Origin: PALSA-243 sp049522755
GTDB lineage: Bacteria > Acidobacteriota > Terriglobia > Bryobacterales > Bryobacteraceae
Assembly: GCA_049522755.1 (NCBI GenBank)
Contig: JBEKNN010000013.1
Span: 1-64,000 of the forward strand
DNA: 64,000 nt
Direction of reading: 5' to 3'
Below the pieces are notes generated by a model. The model was not told the DNA's origin and did not search any database. It saw only the letters and a program-made list of their open reading frames with translations. Of this stretch, positions 17,751-27,300 are shown one piece after another. Both the position numbers and the translations under genes were made by a program. How positions within the stretch are numbered: position 1 is the first letter of the stretch; every line of letters starts with the position of its first letter.

Positions 17751-18905
17751 TCATCCCTGAATGCCCTGACGCCGGTGCCAGCCTTCTTCGAACAGGTTTA
17801 ACGTGACATCCCGGCGCGGATGCTCGGCCACAAAATCTTCCCGTAAAGTAACGCCAAGCCCAGGGCGCGTCGGCAGACTGAAATAGCCGTCCGTAACTTG
17901 CGGATATTCGTCGACAGCTCCCTTGACCCAATCGTCGACGAAATCGTTGAAATGCTCCTGAATCTTAAAATTCGGCGTGCAGGCATCCAGGTGCAGCGCG
18001 GCTGCGGTGGCCACTGGACCGCAGACGTTATGCGGAGCCATCAGCATGTAATAGGTCTCTGCCCACGCCGCCAGTTTCCGCGCCTCGGAAATGCCTCCGA
18101 AATGGGAAAGATCGATCTGTACAATATCGCAGGCCTGAAGTTCGAATAATTCGCGGCATTCGAAGCGCGTATGCAGGCGTTCTCCGGTGGCGATTGGCAG
18201 GTGCACGGCTTCCGAGAACTTTTTCAACGCGCGCAGGTTCTCCGGCGGAACGGGCTCTTCCAGCCATGCGGGATGGAACGGCGTCAACTCGTGTGCGATT
18301 TCGATCGCCGCGGCCGGGCTGAAGCGGCCATGCATCTCGATGAGTAGCTCAAAATCCGGACCCACCGCGTGGCGCACCGCTTCCACCAACGCGATGGAGA
18401 GCAGTCTCTCCGAGCGTTCCAGCTCGTAAAACCCGGATCCGAACGGATCGAGTTTCGCTGCGCGGTAGCCGCGCGCCACCACGCGGCGGGCCGCTTCGGC
18501 GAAGTCCTCGGGCTTTCGCTCCACCGTATACCACCCGTTCGCGTAGGCTTTGATCTTCTGCCGGACAGCGCCGCCCATAAGCCGGTACACGGGCTGGTTC
18601 AGGGCTTTGCCGACGATATCCCAGCACGCCATTTCTATCACGGCGATTCCGCTCATCGTGACCTCGCCGGCCCGGCTGAAATCGTTCACGCGCATTTCCG
18701 TTACCAGACGCTCATGATCGAAGGGATCCCTGCCTAGCACGTGCCGCGGAACAGCCTCGGCAAGATATCCCAGCAGCGCATCTGTATTGTTGATCATCCG
18801 GACCTCACCGAGTCCGGTCAAGCCCTCATCGGTTTCCACCACCACGTATGTCAAATTCCGCCACGGCGTACCCATGACAAGAGGGCGAACGCGCACAATC
18901 TTCAT
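17751..18905 (-). CDS. Enolase-superfamily sugar-acid dehydratase (galactonate dehydratase-like)
   Basis: A 384-residue cytoplasmic protein of the mandelate racemase/muconate lactonizing subgroup. Catalytic landmarks: K151-x-D153 in AAKLDPFG, metal ligand E190 with H192 (LIEMHGR), E216 in WLEEP, E242 in ATGERLHTRFE, and H292 in PHNVCGPVA followed by a HLDACTPNF segment. The EMHGR and CTPNF blocks fit the galactonate/gluconate dehydratase branch, which converts aldonates to 2-keto-3-deoxy acids. ATG 18905 is preferred because GGAGAAG precedes it; a 17-residue extension has no support. It lies 87 bp downstream of a second superfamily member, probably in one operon. Substrate unproven. Confidence 0.85.
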   Translation of the reverse strand: MKIVRVRPLVMGTPWRNLTYVVVETDEGLTGLGEVRMINNTDALLGYLAEAVPRHVLGRDPFDHERLVTEMRVNDFSRAGEVTMSGIAVIEMACWDIVGKALNQPVYRLMGGAVRQKIKAYANGWYTVERKPEDFAEAARRVVARGYRAAKLDPFGSGFYELERSERLLSIALVEAVRHAVGPDFELLIEMHGRFSPAAAIEIAHELTPFHPAWLEEPVPPENLRALKKFSEAVHLPIATGERLHTRFECRELFELQACDIVQIDLSHFGGISEARKLAAWAETYYMLMAPHNVCGPVATAAALHLDACTPNFKIQEHFNDFVDDWVKGAVDEYPQVTDGYFSLPTRPGLGVTLREDFVAEHPRRDVTLNLFEEGWHRRQGIQG

Positions 18906-18992
18906 CTTTGCTTCTCCAACCAGCTCATTGTCATAGTGTATCCTCCAAGCCTGCAAATAGGACCTCGATTTGACTTCATGAATGGCCCGCGG

Positions 18993-20240
18993 CTACCAAT
19001 GCGTATATGACCCGTCCGGACGACGGTAAATCCGCGAGCTTGTCACAGGCTGAGTGATCTCACTGATCATCTTGAGCGGCTTGGTATCCAGAGTAACTCC
19101 CAAGCCGGCGCGCATATTCGGATATAGCTTCCCTTTTCGGAAATCGACGAACTCGGGGAGATAGTCAATTGGCCGGTCGCCATAGTTATATTCAAACAGC
19201 ACCGGGCCTGGAAAAGTCGCCAGGCAATTCACTAACGCGGCGGTGGAAATTGGACCGGTAAAGTGCGGGACCATGCCGACCACGTGGGTCTCGCAGAGAC
19301 TCATGATCTTCAGATACTCGGTAATGCCGCCCACATTGGGCAGTGTGCAGCGGTTATAGTCGATATCGTGGTTTTCCACCAGCTTATCGAAATCCCAGCG
19401 CTGGCCCCATTCTTCGCCGGCGGCGATCGGAACCGTGGTCATCTTCCGTAATTTCGGAATATCTTCTAGGAACTGTTCCTCGCGCGTCGGGTCTTCCACC
19501 AGGTATGGCTCCAGATCTTCGATCAGCTTGCAGCAGCGCAGCGCATCGGGATAATCGAACTTCTGATGCAGATCGACGGTCCAGTCGCCTTCCGGCCCGA
19601 CGCCCTCGCGGATCTCTTTACACGCCTGTACCACGGCGTGAACTCTCGTGTGCGTGTTGAACACGTTGCCGCTAAGCGGTCCGCCGGCGGATGCATCGAT
19701 ACGGTACGCGCGGTATCCGGCTTCGATGGTCGCTCTGGCGCGTTCCTTCAAGCTTAAGTTACCCGCCCCGCCCCGGCCGCCCCCACCGACGCCGCTCGTG
19801 GGATAGCTCTCGCAGTAGTCGCGCGCCGCGCCGCCTAGAATCTGGTGCAGCGGCAACTGCAGCGCTTTTCCCTTGATGTCCCACAGCGCCATGTCGAGCG
19901 CGCCCAGCGCGTGAATCTTTTCTCTTCCCGGCGAGTAAAACCAGACCATGTACATTTCCTGCCACAGGGCCTCGGTCTTGAAGGGATCCTTGCCGATCAT
20001 GGTGCCCGCGCACTGCTCCAGCATGTCCCGCGTGCCCCCCTCGCCTGTACCGGTTATGCCAATATCGGTTTCCACGGTCACCACGACGTTGCTCTGCGCG
20101 AACGTCTGATTGAGATTCGGCGGATTATAGATGCGGACCCGCGTAATCTTCGCCGCCGGGAGCGCCGCCTCTCCGAGCCTTGCGGAAACCGCAAAACCGG
20201 ACGCCGCGGCGAGCGACTTCAGAAACGATCTTCTCTGCAT
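18993..20240 (-). CDS. Tat-exported enolase-superfamily protein (mandelate racemase/muconate lactonizing type)
   Basis: A 415-residue protein starting at ATG 20240 with AAGGAA upstream. The first 25 residues form a twin-arginine signal (MQRRSFLKSLAAASGFAVSA), unusual for a normally cytosolic superfamily. The barrel carries metal ligands D223 (TVDLHQKFD), E249 (YLVEDP) and E276 (AAGEEW), and the late histidine H326 (MVPHFTGP). At the usual KxK/KxD position it reads YRIDAS (R180, D182), so the catalytic base differs from galactonate dehydratase. A Gly-rich insert (GVGGGGRGGAG, about 150-160) interrupts the N-terminal part. It is first in the minus-strand cluster, behind a near-perfect sigma-70 promoter. 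Confidence 0.85.
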   Translation of the reverse strand: MQRRSFLKSLAAASGFAVSARLGEAALPAAKITRVRIYNPPNLNQTFAQSNVVVTVETDIGITGTGEGGTRDMLEQCAGTMIGKDPFKTEALWQEMYMVWFYSPGREKIHALGALDMALWDIKGKALQLPLHQILGGAARDYCESYPTSGVGGGGRGGAGNLSLKERARATIEAGYRAYRIDASAGGPLSGNVFNTHTRVHAVVQACKEIREGVGPEGDWTVDLHQKFDYPDALRCCKLIEDLEPYLVEDPTREEQFLEDIPKLRKMTTVPIAAGEEWGQRWDFDKLVENHDIDYNRCTLPNVGGITEYLKIMSLCETHVVGMVPHFTGPISTAALVNCLATFPGPVLFEYNYGDRPIDYLPEFVDFRKGKLYPNMRAGLGVTLDTKPLKMISEITQPVTSSRIYRRPDGSYTHW

Positions 20241-20387
20241 AGGATTCCTTTCGCTGCGATCCGTATCCTGTTCCGTCATCTAACGCGCACGGCTCCAGCA
20301 CGCGGCTCCGATGAGAACAAACCGTGCCGGCAGCGACCGTCGTTTGTGTGACCGGAGTCGACTCCTCCAAGTGCGTTAACGAACCCG

Positions 20388-20416
20388 ATTATATTTTTGC
20401 ACTGTCGCATTGTCAA
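20388..20416 (-). promoter_or_regulatory. Perfect consensus sigma-70 promoter for the dehydratase cluster
   Basis: Minus-strand TTGACA (20411-20416), 17-bp spacer, TATAAT (20388-20393): all twelve consensus bases and ideal spacing. The predicted start near 20381 leaves a leader of about 140 nt. A tandem repeat directly upstream may be the operator that restrains it. Confidence 0.85.
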
Positions 20417-20425
20417 TCTGGAGTC

Positions 20426-20455
20426 TGATATGATTTCGCCTGATATGATTTCGCC
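20426..20455. repeat. Tandem 15-bp direct repeat, candidate operator
   Basis: TGATATGATTTCGCC occurs twice back to back (20426-20440, 20441-20455). It lies nine bases beyond the -35 box of the minus-strand promoter and about 60 bp before the plus-strand lactonase gene. A regulator bound here could act on both directions. No regulator gene is adjacent. Confidence 0.7.
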
Positions 20456-20516
20456 TTGACGCAGAAGCCGCCTTTCGCCGACAATTAGAGCCGTCAAGAT
20501 TCAGGCAAATAAAAAT

Positions 20517-21539
20517 ATGAAAGCCCTCCACGCTCTTTCCATTTGCGTTCTGCTGGCCGGCTGTTCCAACGCGCCGGCCCCCGCTCCCGTTGCCGAGTCG
20601 CACGGAGTGGGAACCATCGTCCGCCTCGATCCCGCATTCGATGCCCTGGTGCCGAAGGATGCGGTAATCGAAAAAGTCGCCACCGGATTCCAATTCACAG
20701 AAGGACCGCTCTGGCGGCCCGAGGGCCTCCTTTGGTTCAGCGACGTGACGGGGAACGTGGTCCGTTCCGTCACCCCCGCCGGTCAGGTTACCGTGCTGAT
20801 CCCGAATGGCGGCGGCGTAACCAATGCGCCGGCGGGCTCGTTCATCGGCCCTAACGGCATGGTCGCCGATAAGGACGGATACGTGCTTCTCTGCCAGCAC
20901 ACTAACCGCCGCATCGTGCGCGTGGCTAAAGACCTCACGATAACTCCTTACCTTGAGAAGTTCGAGGGCAAGCGCTTCAACAGTCCCAACGATCTGGTAT
21001 ACAAGTCCGACGGCGCCCTCTACTTCACCGATCCGCCATACGGCCTTCTGAAGCAGGACGACGACCCGGCGAAGGAGCTGAAATTCGACGGCGTTTTCCG
21101 CTATGCCGGCGGCAAATTGACGGCCTTGATTACGGACATGAACCGGCCCAACGGCCTCGCCTTCTCTCCCGATGAGAAGACTTTCTACGTCAACAATTCG
21201 GACGAGAAGAACCGATACTGGAGGAAATACGATGTCCAGCCCGATGGCACCCTCACCAATGGCAAACTCTTCTTCGACGTTAACAACGTGAAGGAAGAGG
21301 GAAATCCCGACGGCATGAAGGTGGATTCGCTCGGCAACATTTATACTAGCGGACCCGCCGGCATTTGGGTCTTCTCGCCCGACGGCAAGCATCTGGGAAC
21401 GATCAACCCGGGCGAGATACCGGCTAACTGCAACTGGGGCGACGATGGCAAGACACTCTATATCACGGCCCGCACCAGCGTCTACCGGATCAAACTCGCG
21501 GTGGCGGGCGAGAAGCCGCTGTACCAGGTTTATCAGTAA
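20517..21539 (+). CDS. SMP-30/gluconolactonase-like lipoprotein
   Basis: A 340-residue six-bladed propeller of the SMP-30/gluconolactonase family. The N-terminus is a lipoprotein signal with lipobox LLAGC (Cys about 15). Family blocks are clear: FTEGPLWRPEGLLWFSDV carrying the metal-binding Glu, SFIGPNGMVADKDG, RFNSPNDLVYKSDGALYFTDPPYG with the metal Asn, RPNGLAFSPDE, and EGNPDGMKVDSLGNIYTSGP with the metal Asp. It would hydrolyse sugar lactones at the cell surface or in the periplasm. It is divergent from the dehydratases and followed after 17 bp by a small exported protein. It is the logical link between the PQQ dehydrogenase and the dehydratases. Confidence 0.9.
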   Translation: MKALHALSICVLLAGCSNAPAPAPVAESHGVGTIVRLDPAFDALVPKDAVIEKVATGFQFTEGPLWRPEGLLWFSDVTGNVVRSVTPAGQVTVLIPNGGGVTNAPAGSFIGPNGMVADKDGYVLLCQHTNRRIVRVAKDLTITPYLEKFEGKRFNSPNDLVYKSDGALYFTDPPYGLLKQDDDPAKELKFDGVFRYAGGKLTALITDMNRPNGLAFSPDEKTFYVNNSDEKNRYWRKYDVQPDGTLTNGKLFFDVNNVKEEGNPDGMKVDSLGNIYTSGPAGIWVFSPDGKHLGTINPGEIPANCNWGDDGKTLYITARTSVYRIKLAVAGEKPLYQVYQ

Positions 21540-21556
21540 CCCAACAAGGAGCAAGC

Positions 21557-21949
21557 ATGAACCGACGATCTTATCTCACGGCGATGCTGGCCGCTGTGGC
21601 CAGCCTCAAGGAATCGGCCGCTCAAGCGGCGAAGAATCCGATTGTTCTGCACTGCGATCTCTCAGTGGATTCGGCCAGGGAGCAGGAGATGCTGCGTAAC
21701 TTCCGCACCGTGTTCAAGCCGGCGGCGATTAAGTTCCCGGGCTATATCGATGTGAAGATGCTCAAGTTGAGACAGGCCATGCAGGGTTCCGCGCCGGCGG
21801 GCGTGAACTATCGCTTCCAGTTGACTTACGAAAGCGAGGAACTCCGCCAGAAGTGGATAGCTTCCGACGTGCACAAGAAAGTGTGGCCTACCATCGAGAA
21901 CACTCTGCGATCGAAGGACTACACCGTCCTGCTCTTCGATACAGTGTAA
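21557..21949 (+). CDS. Small exported protein, probably ABM-like
   Basis: A 130-residue protein with an N-terminal export signal (MNRRSYLTAMLAAVASLKESAAQA, Tat-like R-R). AAGGAG sits seven bases before the ATG. The remainder (LHCDLSVDSAREQEMLRNFRTVF, then FPGYIDVKMLKL, ending YTVLLFDTV) has the alternating strand/helix pattern of dimeric alpha/beta-barrel monooxygenase-like folds, without a clear active site. It is co-oriented with the SMP-30 gene 17 bp upstream and likely co-transcribed. Function unknown. Confidence 0.7.
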   Translation: MNRRSYLTAMLAAVASLKESAAQAAKNPIVLHCDLSVDSAREQEMLRNFRTVFKPAAIKFPGYIDVKMLKLRQAMQGSAPAGVNYRFQLTYESEELRQKWIASDVHKKVWPTIENTLRSKDYTVLLFDTV

Positions 21950-21978
21950 GACACGGCGTAAGACACGATGTAAGACAG
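21946..21978 (+). repeat. Three 12-bp tandem repeats carrying in-frame stop codons
   Basis: GTAAGACAC plus a variable triplet is repeated at 21946, 21958 and 21970 (the last copy reads GTAAGACAG). The TAA of the first copy is the stop codon of the upstream gene; the 12-bp period puts two more TAA codons in the same frame. Confidence 0.75.
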
Positions 21979-22023
21979 TAAGGCGGGAGGCGCCGCCGTT
22001 ATATCTCGTGCCGCGCCCTGGAG

Positions 22024-24012
22024 TCACTGGTCCATCAAGCCGAATGCGATTATGTTCTGCCCGGACGCTACGCCCACATATTGTTTGCCGTCGAAACTGT
22101 AGGTCATCGGAGACGCCTTCCAAAGCTGGTTGGTCTGGAACTGCCAGAGCGGCTTGCCGTGCGCGGCATCCACCGCCTCCAACATTCCGCTGTCTTCGCC
22201 AAAGAAAACCAGCCCGCTGGCGGTGGCCATCGTTCCTCCCCAGGAGTCTCCCCGACCCACCTGCGGCAGCTCCCACATAAACTCGCCCGTCCGGATGTCG
22301 ATGGCGCGCAGCACCTTTTGCCGCGGCTCGTCGGTAGCCGTTCGAGCATTGCCGCCCAGGTATCCCCGGCCTGCTTCCCACTCCACCGGCCGCTTGGTGA
22401 CGATGCTGCAACCCTCTGTCGCCTGCACGTAAAACAACCCCGTCGCCGGATTATAGGAGGTCGAGAACCAGTTGGTGGCGCCATCCTGCGCCGGGCAAAC
22501 CTTAGCGCCCTTGGCATTGGGCATTTCCAGATCGGGTTTGAGCTTGGGGCGTCCGTCCGGCCCGATTCCCGTTGCCCAGTTGACATTCTTGACGAATGGC
22601 TTCCCTAATAGCAGCTTCCCATCGACGCGGTCGAGCACGTAGAAAAAGCCGTTGCGATTGGCCTGGACCAGCAGCTTCCGAGGCTGCCCCTGCCAGTTGG
22701 CGTCCACCAGCACGGGAGTCTCGGTGGCGTCCCAATCCCACACGTCGTGCGGCGTGAACTGGTAATACCATTTCAGCTTGCCGGTCTTGGCGTCCAGCGC
22801 CAGCATGGAGCACGAGTACAAATTGTCGCCGCCGCGCTCATCGTCGTTGTAGTCCGGGCCGGGATTGCCGGTCGGCCAATAAACCGTATCGAGCTGCGGA
22901 TCGTAAGTACCGGTGAGCCAGGTGACCGCCGAAGGGTGCTCGATGGCTTTGCCCTTCCAGGTTTCCGAGCCCGGTTCGCCAGGCGCCGGAACGGTCCAGA
23001 ACCGCCACACTTCTTTTCCCGTGACCTGATCGAAGGCGGCCAGAAAACCGCGAACGCCCTGTTCGCCGCCCGCTGTGCCGGAAATCACAAGATCGCCCAC
23101 CACCAGTGGCGCACCGGTGGCATTGTAGTTCTGGCGCCAGTCGGCCATCTCAGTCTCCCATTGGACCGCCCCGGTGAAGCGATTCAAGGAGAGTAGGTGG
23201 GCGTTATCCGTCACCATGAAAACGCGGTCGCGCGCCAGCGCCACTCCGCGATTGAAGCCGCCTGCCGCATTGCCCACCAAGCCTTTGGTCCGCGGCCGCT
23301 GAAAATGCCATAACTCGCGTCCATTGCCGGCATCGAGCGCGTAGCATTCGTTCCCGCTGGTGACATACATGATTCCATCCACCACCACCGGAGTAGTCTC
23401 CAGGCGAGTCACGTTCGGCATGGTGAAAATCCATCGCGGCGCCAGTTTGGCGACGTTAGCCGGAGTGATCTGGTTGAGCGCGGTGTAACGGTTACCGCTC
23501 ACGTCGCCGTTGTAAGTGGCCCAGTCCGTGTCCGAAGTCACGGCGCGATAGCGGCCGCCGCCATCGGTACGCAACAGCTGAACGCGTTGGTCGTCGGTGC
23601 GCAGGTCCAAGTCAAGCGAGCTTTCGCCGACGACCAGGCCGTCCAAGGATTTTCCGTCGCTGGTCTGCACCTTCTTGCGTACGGGTGCGGGACCGCGGCG
23701 CGGCCGCAGCGTGCGCAGGAAAGCGACCAGGTCGTTCATCTCCTGGTTGCCCAGATTGAACGCCGGCATGCCTCTGGTGGGAATACCGGTTTTGACCAGT
23801 TCCGCCAGTTCGGCATCCGTATGGTTGCCCAGGCGGAACAGGATCGAAGGGGCCAGTTCGCCGCCCGCGCCGTCTCCGCCATGGCAGACGGCGCAGTTGT
23901 TGTCGTACTGCCGCTGCCCTGGGTCGGCGGCGGCTCCTCGAGTTGGAGCCGCAGTTTGGGAAAAGGCGCGGGCCGCGAATAAGAGACAGAGAAGGAGCCC
24001 TTTGGTACGCAT
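22024..24012 (-). CDS. PQQ-dependent dehydrogenase with N-terminal cytochrome c domain
   Basis: A 662-residue secreted protein: signal peptide to about residue 19, then a c-type heme domain with C40-x-x-C43-H44 (NNCAVCH) and a distal Met in RGMPAFN. From about 160 there is an eight-bladed quinoprotein propeller with repeated Trp-docking blades (ELWHFQR, EVWRFWTV, LKWYYQFT, PLWQFQ). The block GNPGPDYNDDERGGDN is typical of PQQ alcohol and sugar dehydrogenases. It would oxidise an alcohol or aldose in the periplasm and pass electrons through its heme. A heme domain at the N-terminus is the reverse of the usual quinohemoprotein order. A -10-like TATACT (24025-24030) gives a very short leader. 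It converges on the SMP-30 unit. Confidence 0.92.
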   Translation of the reverse strand: MRTKGLLLCLLFAARAFSQTAAPTRGAAADPGQRQYDNNCAVCHGGDGAGGELAPSILFRLGNHTDAELAELVKTGIPTRGMPAFNLGNQEMNDLVAFLRTLRPRRGPAPVRKKVQTSDGKSLDGLVVGESSLDLDLRTDDQRVQLLRTDGGGRYRAVTSDTDWATYNGDVSGNRYTALNQITPANVAKLAPRWIFTMPNVTRLETTPVVVDGIMYVTSGNECYALDAGNGRELWHFQRPRTKGLVGNAAGGFNRGVALARDRVFMVTDNAHLLSLNRFTGAVQWETEMADWRQNYNATGAPLVVGDLVISGTAGGEQGVRGFLAAFDQVTGKEVWRFWTVPAPGEPGSETWKGKAIEHPSAVTWLTGTYDPQLDTVYWPTGNPGPDYNDDERGGDNLYSCSMLALDAKTGKLKWYYQFTPHDVWDWDATETPVLVDANWQGQPRKLLVQANRNGFFYVLDRVDGKLLLGKPFVKNVNWATGIGPDGRPKLKPDLEMPNAKGAKVCPAQDGATNWFSTSYNPATGLFYVQATEGCSIVTKRPVEWEAGRGYLGGNARTATDEPRQKVLRAIDIRTGEFMWELPQVGRGDSWGGTMATASGLVFFGEDSGMLEAVDAAHGKPLWQFQTNQLWKASPMTYSFDGKQYVGVASGQNIIAFGLMDQ

Positions 24013-24381
24013 AGATTCCGTTTTAGTATATCCCTCATCTCATTCTTCATCGAAACAGCCCCGGTCCCCTATGGTCCCCCTGGGTCTGCTCTTCGCCGCG
24101 CAAGGCCCTCTGCTAAATTGGCCTTGGGTTTACGCCCAATCTCCCATTGTTCGGCCGCTACTTCCCGGAGTCTGACCGCTTCGGCTTTTGCTTGCGGGAC
24201 GGGATTTCGCGGCAGTGGTTTCGCCATGGCGTCGCGGAAGATCTATCCCGCAGCGCCCGGCAAATGTCGGCAACCGGCGTTTGTCGTCATAGTTGCTCGG
24301 TGGATCGCCGGATTCCGTCCCCGCAAATAAAAAAGCCCGGAGCGCACGCGCCCCGGGCCTCAACTTCACCGATAGAACCAG
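24013..24381. other. Intergenic region between BNR and PQQ genes
   Basis: About 370 bp without a supported gene. It holds the promoter-like TATACT for the PQQ dehydrogenase at its left end and the BNR-gene terminator at its right end. The middle has normal GC, short frames only and no recognisable protein remnant. Confidence 0.7.
24326..24358 (-). terminator. Rho-independent terminator of the BNR-repeat gene
   Basis: Stem GCCCGG...CCGGGC extended by GCGC/GCGC after one mismatch (24335-24358), followed on the minus strand by TTTTTTATTTG. It lies 24 bp past the stop of the gene at 24382. Confidence 0.88.
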
Positions 24382-27300
24382 CTACTGTGGCCGCATCCAG
24401 GTGTCTTCGAGCACATCTACCGAAGTCTGCAGCGTCTTCCCGCCGACGGTGAGCTTCACGAAATACACTCCGGGCGCAACCACCGGCCCCACCGCAGCGC
24501 CGCCGCGTCCGCCAAAACCGCCGCCACCGCCACCGCCACCACCGCCTCCGCCGCCAGCAGCGACGAAGGGTACGCCACCGCCGCGTCCGCCACGGCCCCC
24601 ACCGCCGCCGCCTCCACCTTGGAATTCCGGCGCCGCCTCGGCGGGCGCAGCAGCTCCAGCCGGTTCTACAACAGCAGCGTTACCAGCGGTCGCACCTGGC
24701 GCAGCGGCGCCGGCAGCCGCCGCGCGTCCAGCCCGCCCGCCGCGTCCGCCACCTCCACCGCCACGTCCGCCTCTGCCGCCGCCCGCAGCAGCGGCGCCAT
24801 CGGCCGCAGGCGCCGGACCGCGCATAGGCCATTGGAAGCGGTTCATGCCAGCCTTGATATCCACGTCCATGGTGCTTGCCACCGTAGTGCCCTGCAGAAA
24901 CTCCAGCTTGCCCGCGCCCATGTCCGCCTTAGCCCATACGGTGATCGCGGTGCCGCCCTGCGGATTCTGGCCGGCGAACTCGCGATTCGCGATGTGGCGC
25001 TGCGCTTGCGGATCGTTCTTCCACAGAATGGCAGGCCGCGGGTCGAACAGTGTCAGATCGGTGTTCGAATTGGGCTTGAGCTGCTCCAGCGGAGTGATGT
25101 CGTCCGCAATCCAAATCGACCGCCCGTGAGTCCCGACGATCAGGTCGCGGTCGCGCGGGTGGATCAGGATATCGTCCACGGGAACGCTGGGCAGGCCCGT
25201 CATGAACTTCTTCCATTCCCTGGCGCCATCCACGGTGACGAACATCCCGAATTCCGTGCCCAGGAACAGCAGGTTGGGGTTGTCGTAATCTTCCCGCAGG
25301 GCCTGGATCGGGCCGTTTTCGGGAAGGTTTGCCGTCACATTGGTCCACGTTCTGCCATAGTTCGTGGTCTTGAACAGATACGGCTTCCAATCGTCGTTGC
25401 GATGGTTGTCCAGCGCCACATAGCAGGTAGCCGGGTCGAAGTGCGAGGGCTCGATGCGCGAAACCTGCACGTACCCTTGAGGCGCCCCCGTGATGTTGCC
25501 GATGACATTAGTGAAACTCTCACCGTCGTCCTGACTCACCTGCAAGTTGCCATCGTCGGTGCCGATCCAGATGATTCCCGGTTTGGACGGAGACTCGCGG
25601 ATCTGCGTCGCCAGCGAGCTGGCCGCGTAGCCGTCATGCTTCTCAGCCATCGGCTTATCGCCCGCAACGCCCATAATAGGCCGCTCCGCGGACCAGCGAT
25701 CCATATTCTTGGTGAGGTCGGTTCCGTTCATCCACCACGTATCGCCGCGGTTGTTGGACTTGAAGAAGTACTGCGCCGCCATGTAGACCACGCCCGGATT
25801 ATGCGGCGAAATCTCGAACGGCGCGTTCCAGTAGAAACGGAGCGGAGGCAGGTTAGCAGGCGCATTCACGATATTAGGCGGCCCGCCACGACCGCCTCCA
25901 CCACCACCTCGGCCACCCGCAGCTGCGGCGGTAGCAGCGGCAGCGGCATCCGGAGCGCCCGGGGGCGGCGTGCTCCCAGCGCCAGTCGTGCCCGCGTTGG
26001 TTGTATCGGGCAACGGAGCTGCCGGCGGCCGCGTGTCATTCGGTCCGGTAGCAGTCACGCCTCGCCCGGCGTTCGGCCGTATGGCCTTCTGCGTGCCATT
26101 GCGCAAATCGTGGCGGCTCATATTGCCATCCTGCGATTCGCCGTACGCGATGGCCCAATCCGTCGGATCTTGCCGGGTATAGAAGCCGTCGCCGCCGGCG
26201 ATGGTATACCAATCGGTGTTCACGCCGCCCGTGTTCGAGCGCAGCGCGCTGGGGCCGCACCACGCGTTGTTATCCTGCAGGCCGCCGCACACGTAATACG
26301 GCCGCCGCATATCGGCCGAAACCTGATAGAACTGGCCCACGGCCATATCGTTGTGGTAGTCCCATGTCAGCCCGCCATCGTTGCTGCTATCGAAGCCGCC
26401 ATCGTGGCCCACGAAGACGATGCGCGGGTCCTTCGGGTTGATCCAGAATGCGTGGTAATCGGTGTGCGAGCCTTGCACGGGCGTCCAGGTCTTTCCGCTA
26501 TCGAGCGACATCTGCGCCGGAGTGCCGCCCACGAAGAGCTTCTGGTCGTTAACCGGGTCCACGCGAATCTGGCTAAAGTAGGTGGGACGTTGGTTCTGAT
26601 TGCTTTCGTACGTCCACGTCTTGCCGCCGTCGTCGGACCGGAACACGCCGCTCGCGTTGGGATCGGGCGGGGCGCCGCGGCCGCCCCGGCCGCCGCCACC
26701 ACCGCCTCCGCCTCCGCCACCACCAGCGCCGGGCTCCGCGCCGGGGACTTCGGCGCCATTCGGAGTCTCACCCCCGCCGCCAAAATCACCGCCTCGCCCG
26801 ACTTGCGGGCCGCCCGTTATCGCGGTGCCGCCGCCGGTGCCAAGCATCACGCCCGCTTCCACCTGCGCGTAAATTGTCGTCGGTCTGGCCTTGAAGATGG
26901 AAATGGCGATGCGGCCGTAGATTCCGTCCTTGGGCTTCGGCCAGCCGGGACCATCGAGCTTGGTCCAGGTTGCGCCGGCGTCCGTCGATTTCCACAGCGC
27001 GCAACCGGGTCCGCCGCCGTTATAACCCCACCACGTGCGCCGGCGTTGGAACGACGACGCGTAGACGATCCGTGGATTGGACGGATCGATGGCGACATCG
27101 TTGAAGCCCGTATCGGGATCTATAGACTTCAAATTCTTCCAGGTCTTGCCGCCGTCCGTGGTCTTGTAGAGTCCGCGATCCGGGTTGGGGCCGAACAGAT
27201 GCCCAGGCACGGCGACATAAACAATGTTCGGATTCGTCGGGTCCACCACCACGCGGTTGATCGATTGCACATTTTCCAAGCCCAGGTGGTTCCAAGTCTT

